The notes beneath the pieces are model-generated. The model did not search any database. It was given only the letters and a program-made list of their open reading frames with translations, and was not told where the DNA came from. A program made the translations under genes and the position numbers. Shown here in pieces: positions 1-7,004 of a stretch of 31,340 bases of DNA. Position 1 is the first letter of the stretch. Each line of letters opens with the position of its first letter. Source of the DNA: Archaeoglobus sp. JdFR-24 (GTDB lineage: Archaea > Halobacteriota > Archaeoglobi > Archaeoglobales > Archaeoglobaceae); the NCBI GenBank assembly GCA_002011215.1, contig MTML01000128.1, positions 1-31,340 of the forward strand. The letters are read 5' to 3'.

Positions 1-903
1 GAAGAGATCGTTAAGCCAATACTGGAAGAAACATCAGGAATGAAATGTGGTGTGGATTTTAAGATAGGTTATTCTCCTGAAAGAGTTAACCCTGGTGACG
101 AGGAGCATACAATAGATAAGATAACTAAAATAGTAGCAGGAATGGATGAAGAAACAACTGAAATTCTTGCAGAATTTTATAGTTTAGTCACCAATGTTTA
201 TATAGCTAAAGATATCAAAACTGCTGAAGCCGCAAAAGTGATAGAGAACATTCAGCGGGACTTAAATATAGCCCTAATGAACGAGTTAGCAATAATATTC
301 CACAAAATAGGACTGGATACAAAAGCGGTTTTAGATGCTGCAGCGACAAAATGGAATTTCCATAGATATAGGCCAGGTTTGGTTGGAGGACATTGTATCC
401 CAGTTGATCCTTATTACTTGGTTTACAAGGCAAGAGAACTCGGTTACCATCCCCAAGTGATTTTGGCTGGAAGAGCTATAAACGATTACATGCCGAAGTA
501 CGTGGCAGAGATGGCGATTAAGGGATTGAATGAAGTAGGTAAAGCAATAAAAGGCTCTAAGGTTTTGATTATGGGTCTAACCTACAAAGAAAACGTACCT
601 GATACGAGAGAGAGTCCAGTGGAGGATATAATTAAAGAATTGAAAGAGTTCGGTGTTGATGTCTATGGTTATGATCCCCTGCTCAATAAAGAAGAGATAG
701 AAAACCTTGGCGTAAAAGCGTTGAATGACTTGAACGTGAAAGTAGATTGTGTTATAATCACAGTCGCACATGAGGAATTTAAGAGGATGGTACTTGAGGA
801 CATAAAAGGAATCATGAACGAGAAGCCAGTAGTGGTGGATGTAAGGAGGATATTCGCCAGAAAAAGTGCTGAGATGAGAGGATTTTTATATATGAGTTTA
901 TGA
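1..903 (+). CDS. UDP-N-acetylhexosamine 6-dehydrogenase (WecC/TviB/WbpO type), 5' end cut by the window
   Basis: The reading frame is open from base 1 (in-frame residues start EEIVKPILEETSG), so the ATG at 40 is internal and about 120 residues, the NAD-binding Rossmann domain, lie off the window. Visible are the end of the NAD domain (GYSPERVNPGD), the central helical domain with AEAAKVIENIQRDLNIALMN, the catalytic-Cys motif GGHCIPVDPYYL (Cys at bases 394-396), and the C-terminal UDP-binding domain with MGLTYKENVPDTRESP. Enzymes of this family oxidise C6 of UDP-ManNAc, UDP-GlcNAc or UDP-GalNAc twice with NAD to give the uronic acid; the exact substrate cannot be read from this part. It would provide an acidic sugar nucleotide for the locus. 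It stands 357 bases before the next gene, so it probably belongs to a separate transcript starting outside the window. Confidence 0.93.
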   Translation, partial: EEIVKPILEETSGMKCGVDFKIGYSPERVNPGDEEHTIDKITKIVAGMDEETTEILAEFYSLVTNVYIAKDIKTAEAAKVIENIQRDLNIALMNELAIIFHKIGLDTKAVLDAAATKWNFHRYRPGLVGGHCIPVDPYYLVYKARELGYHPQVILAGRAINDYMPKYVAEMAIKGLNEVGKAIKGSKVLIMGLTYKENVPDTRESPVEDIIKELKEFGVDVYGYDPLLNKEEIENLGVKALNDLNVKVDCVIITVAHEEFKRMVLEDIKGIMNEKPVVVDVRRIFARKSAEMRGFLYMSL

Positions 904-1260
904 GAAATGAGACCAAAATAAAAGTAGCAGTAAACGATGGTCGTGTTCAGGACACTAACGACATACAAATACAGAAGCGGAAACTTCAGTCTAGTTCATT
1001 CTGTACCTAAATACTCAAAGCATATATAAGCCTTGTTGGATAGCAATTTGATTCGTAAATACGTTTGTTGACATCATCCAAACAAACATGGATAAAAGTT
1101 ATAAGTTCATCTTGTAATTACAAATGACCACGAAAATCCGAATAACGAGAAAGACCCATGGGATAGCAAAAAATAGTGCAAAAAAATAATAAGCAGAAAA
1201 GGTAACCTAAGTACTCTATAAATAAATGAGGAGAGAAAATGTGAAGGGGTGTGATTAAAA
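904..1260. other. Intergenic region of 357 bases with no gene seen
   Basis: All frames carry frequent stops and I recognise no protein or RNA. It holds the likely promoter of the following sulfatase-fold gene near its right end. A TATA-like stretch at 1021-1030 and an imperfect hairpin at 1063-1087 (GTTTGT/ACAAAC arms) are also there, without any gene they clearly serve. Confidence 0.6.
1217..1255 (+). promoter_or_regulatory. Likely archaeal promoter and ribosome binding site of the first sulfatase-fold gene
   Basis: TATAAATA at 1217-1224 lies 37-44 bases before the ATG at 1261, which would place transcription start near 1245. GGGGTGTGAT at 1246-1255 then serves as ribosome binding site, close to the archaeal GGAGGTGAT anti-Shine-Dalgarno match. 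Confidence 0.5.
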
Positions 1261-2679
1261 ATGCAAACACAACCTAATATCTTATTTATTATAATCGACG
1301 CTCTCAGGGCAAGAAATTTAAGCTGTTATGGGTATCCCAAGCTTACAAGTCCTAACATTGATAATCTGGCAAAAGAGGGAATATTATTTGAAGATGCTTA
1401 TTCTTGTGCAAATGCTACTGATCCATCACTTACCACCATTTTTTCGGGAAAATATCCTACATCTCACGGGATTATTCATCATGGCAGGATGGCAATTAGA
1501 GAAGACGTCAAGAGATTAAATGAAAGAAAGATAAAACTTTTGCCTGAGATACTAAAATTAAAGAATTATAGAACATTAGCCGTGGATTGGCTTGGAAGAT
1601 GGCATAAAGGGGGTTACGATTATTATACGGGTATATCACAGAAAAGAAGAGCTTTCAATCTTTTAAAGAAAAATGTGCTTAACTTTGCAAGGTTAGACGG
1701 TTTAATTGGGTTATTCCTACCAACTCTAGCCAAGCCTTATGAGGATGCTCGTGTTGTTACTAATGAAGCAATAAAACTAATAAAAGAAAATCACAAAAAG
1801 AAATTTTTCCTGTTTATACATTACTGGGATACCCATTCTCCCTATCTCCCCCCCTCCCGATATGTTAAAAAATTTTATGATGAAGATGAAGATGCAAATA
1901 ATAATATAGAATTAAACATAAATGAAATACCCTACCAGGTTGCTCATCCAAAGTACAAAAATTACTTGCTCAACTGCATTAGAGATGCAACAAACGTTGC
2001 CCAAGTGATAGCACGATACGATGGTGCAATAGCTTTTGTTGATCACGAAATAGGAAGGCTAATTGAGACTTTAGAAAGATACAGTATTTTAGATCAAACT
2101 CTAATTATATTGACATCAGATCATGGTGAGAGCCTAACAGAACATGGGATCTACTTTGAACATCATGGTCTGTATGATGTAAGCATTCACGTGCCACTTA
2201 TTTTGAGCTATTCTGAACTTCCAAAAGGAAAGAGAATTAAAGGTTTTGTCCAGCATTTTGACATTGTTCCTACAATATTTGATATTTTAAACATAAAAAT
2301 AGAAAGTGACTTTGATGGAAAAAGCCTTTTGCCTCTGATATATAATGAAGTAAGCCAACTTCACTCAGCAGTTTATGCTGAGGAGGCTACCTTACAACGA
2401 AAGAGAGCTATTAGAACTGCTGAATATAAGTATATTTATGCACTATCTAAAAAGGACGCAATTTGTAAATATTGTGGAAAAGTGCATGGGGGTGTTGAGG
2501 AACTTTATGACTTAAACAAAGATCCTGGGGAAAACGAAAATATCGTTAAAAGAAACCCCAAGAAGGCAAATGAACTAAAAAAGGTTTTGCTAGAATGGAT
2601 AAAAAATCTCCGTGATAAGAATGAAAAAGCAAATGTGAAAGAGAAGATAAAAGAATTAAAGCGACTTGGTAAGATATAG
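1261..2679 (+). CDS. Sulfatase-fold (alkaline phosphatase superfamily) enzyme with a Thr nucleophile position
   Basis: A 472-residue protein with no signal peptide or membrane segment. N-terminal PNILFIIIDALRARN gives metal ligand Asp13, and YSCANATDPSLTTIFSG aligns with the sulfatase active-site region CxPSRxxLLTG. At the place of the Cys/Ser that becomes formylglycine stands Thr53, and the Arg of the motif is Leu. Further features are HYWDTHSPY, TSDHGESLTEH (Asp287-His288), His310 (SIHVPLI), KGKRIKGFVQHFDIVPT and the family-typical C-terminal ELYDLNKDPGE. CKYCGKVH (Cys402, Cys405, His409) looks like a metal knuckle. The Asp/Thr/Asp/His set resembles the single-metal site of Thr-using phospho-transferases such as LtaS or EptA more than a sulfatase. 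Inference: it transfers or removes a phosphate- or sulfate-type group on a glycan. Its paralogue is at 5694-7004. Start ATG is supported by the upstream GGGGTG. Confidence 0.85.
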   Translation: MQTQPNILFIIIDALRARNLSCYGYPKLTSPNIDNLAKEGILFEDAYSCANATDPSLTTIFSGKYPTSHGIIHHGRMAIREDVKRLNERKIKLLPEILKLKNYRTLAVDWLGRWHKGGYDYYTGISQKRRAFNLLKKNVLNFARLDGLIGLFLPTLAKPYEDARVVTNEAIKLIKENHKKKFFLFIHYWDTHSPYLPPSRYVKKFYDEDEDANNNIELNINEIPYQVAHPKYKNYLLNCIRDATNVAQVIARYDGAIAFVDHEIGRLIETLERYSILDQTLIILTSDHGESLTEHGIYFEHHGLYDVSIHVPLILSYSELPKGKRIKGFVQHFDIVPTIFDILNIKIESDFDGKSLLPLIYNEVSQLHSAVYAEEATLQRKRAIRTAEYKYIYALSKKDAICKYCGKVHGGVEELYDLNKDPGENENIVKRNPKKANELKKVLLEWIKNLRDKNEKANVKEKIKELKRLGKI

Positions 2680-2695
2680 AAAATTTACTGAAAAA

Positions 2696-3844
2696 ATGAA
2701 GATCGTCTATATAACAGTAGCAAGGGTTCCGACAGAAAAAGCACATGGTTTGCAAATAATGAAGATGTGTCAAGCTTTTTCAAAAAGAGTTGATTTAGAG
2801 TTGATTAAGCCTTTTAGGTTGCAGCCAAAGATAACGAAAAATAAGGATCCTTTCGAATTTTTTGGTCTAAAAAGAGATTTTAAGATAATTACCTTACCAT
2901 CACCACCTCTTTTATGGCTTGCCAAGTATTTTCCACAGAGATTCCAAAGGATTTTTTTCCATTTACAATCGATTATTTTCGCCTTAGAAGTGTTTATTTA
3001 TTGTCTTTTCAAGAAAGCTGATATCTATTATTTAAGGGATGGATATTCATTATTTCTTTTAACTTTTTTGAAAAGAAATCTTTATCTCGAAGAACATATG
3101 CCTCAGAGTAGTAGATTTTATAAATTACTATTGAAAAGGGTTAGTGGACTGATCGTGATTACAAATAAGTTGAAGGAGTACTATGTGAGGGAGGGGGTGC
3201 CAGAAGAAAAAATTATAGTAGCACCAGATGGTGTAGATCTAGAAATGTTTGATAATCTAATGTCAAAAAAGGAGGCTAGGAGGAAGTTGGGTATTCCTAT
3301 AGACAAGAGGGTAATTTGTTATACAGGTCACTTGTACGATTGGAAGGGAGTCAACATCCTAGCGATGAGCATGAAGTATTTATCTGATGATCACATCTGT
3401 TATTTCGTAGGCGGAACAGAAGAAGATGTTTTCAAATTTAAGAAATTTATCGAGAAGAATAAAATTCCAAACACTGTGGTTGTAGGATACGTCTCTCCTA
3501 TAGTGGTTCCTATTTATTTAGCGGCTTCAGACATCCTCGTCTTGCCGAACATAAGAAAAGGACTTTCAGAGTTTACTTCTCCATTAAAACTTTTTGAATA
3601 TATGGCTTCAAAGAGACCCATTGTAGCATCAGATTTACCATCGATAAGGGAAATTTTAAACGAGGAAAATGCAGTATTAGTAGAACCAGGCAATCCAAAA
3701 GCGCTAGCTGAAGGAATAAAAAGAGTGCTAAATGATAAGAAATTTGCCTACAAATTGTCAGAAAACGCATATAAAGATGTGCAGCAATATGATTGGGTTA
3801 AAAGGGCTGAAAAGATAATAGAGTTTATGAAAAGTAGGACTTAA
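2696..3844 (+). CDS. GT4-family glycosyltransferase (GT-B fold)
   Basis: About 382 residues from the ATG at 2696 (MKIVYITVARVPTEKAHG, the usual first strand plus donor/acceptor loop). An in-frame ATG at 2666 would overlap the preceding gene and add an unusual ten-residue leader, so I prefer 2696, 16 bases after the sulfatase-fold stop. The N-terminal half is the acceptor domain. The C-terminal half carries the nucleotide-sugar domain: ICYTGHLYDWKGVNILA, YVSPIVVPIYLAASDILVLPN, then SPLKLFEYMASKRPIVASDLPSIREIL. The first Glu of the usual EX7E pair is one residue out of register (SEFTSPLKLFE), as in some GT4 subgroups. Retaining sugar transfer to a lipid-linked glycan on the cytoplasmic face is expected; donor and acceptor are unknown. 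It is the only GT4 of the window on this strand and probably shares a transcript with the preceding gene. Confidence 0.87.
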   Translation: MKIVYITVARVPTEKAHGLQIMKMCQAFSKRVDLELIKPFRLQPKITKNKDPFEFFGLKRDFKIITLPSPPLLWLAKYFPQRFQRIFFHLQSIIFALEVFIYCLFKKADIYYLRDGYSLFLLTFLKRNLYLEEHMPQSSRFYKLLLKRVSGLIVITNKLKEYYVREGVPEEKIIVAPDGVDLEMFDNLMSKKEARRKLGIPIDKRVICYTGHLYDWKGVNILAMSMKYLSDDHICYFVGGTEEDVFKFKKFIEKNKIPNTVVVGYVSPIVVPIYLAASDILVLPNIRKGLSEFTSPLKLFEYMASKRPIVASDLPSIREILNEENAVLVEPGNPKALAEGIKRVLNDKKFAYKLSENAYKDVQQYDWVKRAEKIIEFMKSRT

Positions 3845-3931
3845 AAGAAGTGAGAAAAGCTGATAGATCTAACAAAAGCAATAATGAAATTATTTTGACA
3901 CCTACAAGTTTAAAATGGTGTCATATATATC

Positions 3932-4906
3932 TGTGGCATCCCAGATTAATTTACACTTTCTCTTCAACCAAACCACCACCTCCTGACAAACCACATAACC
4001 CCCTTCTGGAGGAAGCCTATACCAGAACATAGCTCATCCCAGTTTAAGCTTCTATGAGACCTAACCTCGTTGTGTCATCTCACAACAGCGTCAACTGATC
4101 CAAACTTATTGCCTCTTCTCTCAACCTCACCGAAGAACCTCTCAATCTTTCCATTCGTTTGTGGATGCTTTATCCTCACTACTACATGTTTAAACTCCCT
4201 TCTCAGCAAGAAACTGCTGAATCTATGCTTGGCTTCATCTTTATTCCTTGATGGAACGAACTGAGTTCCATGATCCGTTAATATTTCGTCTGGAATTCCA
4301 TATTCAGCAAATCCTTTCTGTAAGACTTTTATTGTATTCTCTTTAGTTGCTTCATCGAAAACTCCACAGCAGGTTACAACTCTGCTTGTGTCATCCATGA
4401 AAGCTATAACCTACTTCTCTTCCCATTCAAGTTGATCATCTTCCAGTCTCCCTGCCCACATGAACATTGAATGCTTTCTTTCATAGCGAACCTATTTTCC
4501 TCTGCTTTTTTAGCATGTTCTCCTCACCAATCCGTGATTAAACAGGACTTTTGTAGATGGTGTTGTGTGGAATATGCAGTTCGTAGACTTCTTCTATTTT
4601 TCTTTCGAGATGGACAGGGCCAAGGTTGAATTCTTTGTGAGCTTCAAAGATTGTTTTCTCCGTTTCCTCGTCTACTGGTTTGGGCTTTCTTCCAAGTTTT
4701 TGAAGGAAAGGAATTCTGCTTGTTTCCCTGAACTTTCTGATGATCTGGTAGATTCTTTGTCTCGTTACCTGAAAGAATTCTGCTATCTTCCTTACTGGTT
4801 TCCTTTTGAGTAGTTACTGCTTTTCACTATTCTCAGTATGTCTTTGTTTGTTAGCTTCCTCACATGACAGTTTTGCTCGGGTGTAAAGTTATTTCGGGAT
4901 GCTACA
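3932..4906 (-). mobile_element. Decayed IS481-like insertion sequence with terminal inverted repeats and flanking direct repeats
   Basis: The left end begins TGTGGCATCCC (3932-3942) and the right end, read on the other strand, begins TGTAGCATCCC (complement of 4896-4906). These imperfect inverted repeats start with TGT, as is usual for IS481-group elements. They enclose 975 bases that hold one broken transposase gene. Just outside, ATGGTGTCATATATATC (3915-3931) and ATGGTATCATAGTATC (4907-4922) match at all but two or three places and look like an aged target-site duplication. It sits between a GT4 gene and a methyltransferase gene. Confidence 0.75.
3964..4863 (-). pseudogene. IS481-like DDE transposase pseudogene (rve catalytic core)
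   Basis: Pieced together from three frames on the minus strand. A possible GTG start at 4863 gives RKLTNKDILRIVK. After a shift near 4800 follows a helix-turn-helix region, KPVRKIAEFFQVTRQRIYQI, and LGRKPKPVDEETE. After more shifts and a TAG comes the integrase core at 4398-4075 with FMDDTSRVV, EYGIPDEILTDHGTQF and HPQTNGKIERFFGEVERR, which carry the DDE residues. A TGA at 4075-4077 interrupts it before the family-typical tail HNEVRSHRSLNWDEL. At least three frameshifts and several stops make it inactive. Confidence 0.85.
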
Positions 4907-4929
4907 ATGGTATCATAGTATCAGAAAAG

Positions 4930-4937
4930 TTTATTAA
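4930..4937 (+). promoter_or_regulatory. TATA box, probably giving a leaderless methyltransferase mRNA
   Basis: TTTATTAA at 4930-4937, preceded by a purine-rich GAAAAG like a BRE, lies 21-28 bases before the ATG at 4958. No Shine-Dalgarno sequence precedes that ATG. The spacing puts the transcription start at or next to the start codon. Confidence 0.5.
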
Positions 4938-4957
4938 AAGTTAATTTACCGCTAGTA

Positions 4958-5692
4958 ATGATGTGGGGTAAGAAAAAGCAGCTATCAAAAAGCCTTTTTT
5001 GGTATGAGCCGAAATTTAGGCGTGCTCGTGTTTGGTCAAATATTGAGTTAAAAAAAATCGCCCCTTACTTCAGAGGAGATATTATTAATATAAGTGGTTG
5101 GGCAGACGAAGATAAAATTGGAGGTACTTATCGTGAATACTTCGTAAATGCTACATCCTACCGAGTATCAAATAAAGAAGGTGGGCCACAAAAGGGGAAA
5201 AGTCTCTATTTACACGATAGTCTTGCAATTGATTTAGAAGTGCCTATTTCTGAGGAACACATTCAAGCTTATGATTGTGTTTTTGTTCATACTGTATTAG
5301 AACACGTCTTCAATATTTTTCAAGCAGTTGAGAATCTATGCAAGATGAGTCGGGACGTAATAATTTGTATCGTTCCATTTATACAAATGGTTCATACTGC
5401 GCCAAATTACAAAGATTATTGGCGTTTCACACCTTATTGTCTCGAAAAATTATTTGCTCAACATGGCTTTAAAACTATTTATGCTTCTGCAGGCCCAAAT
5501 CTTAGTGAGACGTCGCTTTATTATCTTTGGGTGGTCTCAAAGAATCCTGACAAATGGGTTAAAGTTTTCGGATTTCCACCTAAGATTCCTGAACTCCCAA
5601 ATGGCGATGTTATATATAAGACGTTAGGAGAGAGAATGAGAGCACTCTTACAACTTTTATTCTCAAGTTTTCAGAAATGGAGGTGCAAATGA
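4958..5692 (+). CDS. Divergent class I SAM-dependent methyltransferase
   Basis: A 244-residue protein. The SAM-binding first strand and loop are poorly kept (DIINISGWADEDKIGGTYREYF near residues 40-60, where a GxGxG would be expected), but the post-core motifs are clear: YDCVFVHTVLEHVFNIFQAVENL and the late region FIQMVHTAPNYKDYWRFTPYCLEKLFAQHGF, which matches the Methyltransf_11-like proteins of glycan loci (compare PFLANVHSDPYDYFRFTD in the methyltransferase at 10633-11280). Whether it still binds SAM is uncertain. ATG at 4958 is followed at once by a second ATG. The start lies 52 bases outside the IS481-like element. The following sulfatase-fold gene begins 2 bases after its stop, so the two form an operon; a shared substrate is a reasonable guess. 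Confidence 0.75.
   Translation: MMWGKKKQLSKSLFWYEPKFRRARVWSNIELKKIAPYFRGDIINISGWADEDKIGGTYREYFVNATSYRVSNKEGGPQKGKSLYLHDSLAIDLEVPISEEHIQAYDCVFVHTVLEHVFNIFQAVENLCKMSRDVIICIVPFIQMVHTAPNYKDYWRFTPYCLEKLFAQHGFKTIYASAGPNLSETSLYYLWVVSKNPDKWVKVFGFPPKIPELPNGDVIYKTLGERMRALLQLLFSSFQKWRCK
5679..5685 (+). promoter_or_regulatory. Ribosome binding site of the second sulfatase-fold gene
   Basis: A full GGAGGTG inside the last codons of the methyltransferase gene, eight bases before the ATG at 5694. It fixes that start and suggests coupled translation of the two genes. Confidence 0.7.
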
Positions 5693-5693
5693 T

Positions 5694-7004
5694 ATGAAAG
5701 AAAGACCAAACGTGCTTTTCATCGTCGTTGATGCTCTCAGGGCAAGGAACCTTGGTTGTTATGGATACTCTAAAACAGTTTCTCCCAATATTGATAACTT
5801 GGCTAAAAACGGAGTACTATTTGAAAATGCTTATTCTTGCACAAATGCTACAGACCCTTCATTAACAACAATATTCTCTGGAATGTATCCCACCAACCAT
5901 GGAATTGTTAATCATGGACCTAAAGTAACAAGAGAAGAACTCCAGCAATTTAATAAAAATAGGATAAAGCTTTTACCAGAAATTTTAAAACAATGCGGTT
6001 ATACTACTTTAGCAGTGGATTGGCTTGGCAGATGGCATCGTAGAGGATATGACTTTTATAGTGGACTGTCGACTAGAGGCCGCTACATCGACTTCAAAAA
6101 GAGAGTTAGACAACTACTCACGCTACTCAAATCTGGACGACTTAATTTTGGTTCTATAAAAAGACTCTTTGATGATGCTCCTTTTGGGATAAGAACAATA
6201 GAGGAGGCAAACTATGTTGGAAGTAAAGCTATAAACCTGATTAAAAATAATCGAAATAACAATTTTTTTCTTTTTATTCATTTTTGGGATACTCATGCTT
6301 ATCACTTCAAAGGTAAAACCATTGACGAAAAGATCAAAAAATATGATGAAGCAATTAGTGCTGTTGATCGGGAGATAGGAAGAATTATTAGTACTCTCGA
6401 GGAATTTAAAATTTTAGATGAAACTTTAATTATTATAACTGCTGACCATGGAGAAAGCCTTACTGAGCATCAGATATATTTTGATCACCATGGACTATAT
6501 GATGAAAGTATTCACGTTCCATTGATCATGACCTTTTCTGAGTTTCCAAAAGGAAAGAGAATTAAAGGTTTTGTTCAGCATTTTGATATAGTTCCCACTA
6601 TTCTTGAAGTTGTTGGAGTTAGAGTGGCAACACATTTTGATGGAAGGAGTTTACTCCCTCTGATACGGGGTGAAGTGGAAAAACTTAGATCAGAGATTTA
6701 TGCAGAAGAAACTTACTTTCAAAAGAAAAAAGCTATTCGAACTAGTAAATATAAGTATATCTTTGCCGAATCAGAGAAAGATGCTATTTGTAGAGCTTGT
6801 AACCGTATTCATGGTGGAATTGAAGAGTTATATGATTTGGATGCCGACCCTGGGGAGAACATTAATATAATCAAAGAGAGACCAGATATAGCTCGCCAAT
6901 TAAGAAATCGATATTTTGATTGGATTAAAAGCACTCGACATAAAATAGAAAAAGAAAGAGTTAAACAAGAGATTAGAAGGTTAAAGTCTATTGGGTGGAT
7001 ATAA
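5694..7004 (+). CDS. Second sulfatase-fold enzyme, paralogue of the one at 1261-2679, Thr at the nucleophile position
   Basis: 436 residues, clearly homologous along its whole length to the protein at 1261-2679. Shared hallmarks: VVDALRARN (Asp13), YSCTNATDPSLTTIFSG (Thr53 where sulfatases have the formylglycine Cys/Ser), VDWLGRWHRRGYDFYSG, HFWDTHAYH, TADHGESLTEH (Asp251-His252), SIHVPLI, KGKRIKGFVQHFDIVPT, CRACNRIH (Cys366, Cys369, His373) and ELYDLDADPGE. It lacks most of the roughly 50-residue stretch that follows DTH in the paralogue. There is no signal peptide, so a cytoplasmic role before export is likely if the family acts on a lipid-linked glycan. Its 3' end overlaps the convergent flippase gene by 17 bases. 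Substrate and reaction (phospho- or sulfo-group transfer or hydrolysis) are not determined. Confidence 0.85.
   Translation: MKERPNVLFIVVDALRARNLGCYGYSKTVSPNIDNLAKNGVLFENAYSCTNATDPSLTTIFSGMYPTNHGIVNHGPKVTREELQQFNKNRIKLLPEILKQCGYTTLAVDWLGRWHRRGYDFYSGLSTRGRYIDFKKRVRQLLTLLKSGRLNFGSIKRLFDDAPFGIRTIEEANYVGSKAINLIKNNRNNNFFLFIHFWDTHAYHFKGKTIDEKIKKYDEAISAVDREIGRIISTLEEFKILDETLIIITADHGESLTEHQIYFDHHGLYDESIHVPLIMTFSEFPKGKRIKGFVQHFDIVPTILEVVGVRVATHFDGRSLLPLIRGEVEKLRSEIYAEETYFQKKKAIRTSKYKYIFAESEKDAICRACNRIHGGIEELYDLDADPGENINIIKERPDIARQLRNRYFDWIKSTRHKIEKERVKQEIRRLKSIGWI

Noticed and set aside
1021..1087. TATA-like CATATATAAG followed by an imperfect hairpin, possibly a small RNA gene
   Set aside because: No conserved RNA shape, no terminator and no gene follows; such AT-rich boxes arise easily in this sequence.
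3896..3923. Inverted repeat TGACACC ... GGTGTCA, with TATTTTGACAC like the right end of the IS6-like element
   Set aside because: Only about a dozen bases match the element end, no transposase piece is next to it, and part of it overlaps the direct repeat of the IS481-like element; it could be chance.
4565..4813. 82-codon plus-strand open frame
   Set aside because: It is the shadow of the IS481-like transposase on the other strand, whose helix-turn-helix region is readable there.
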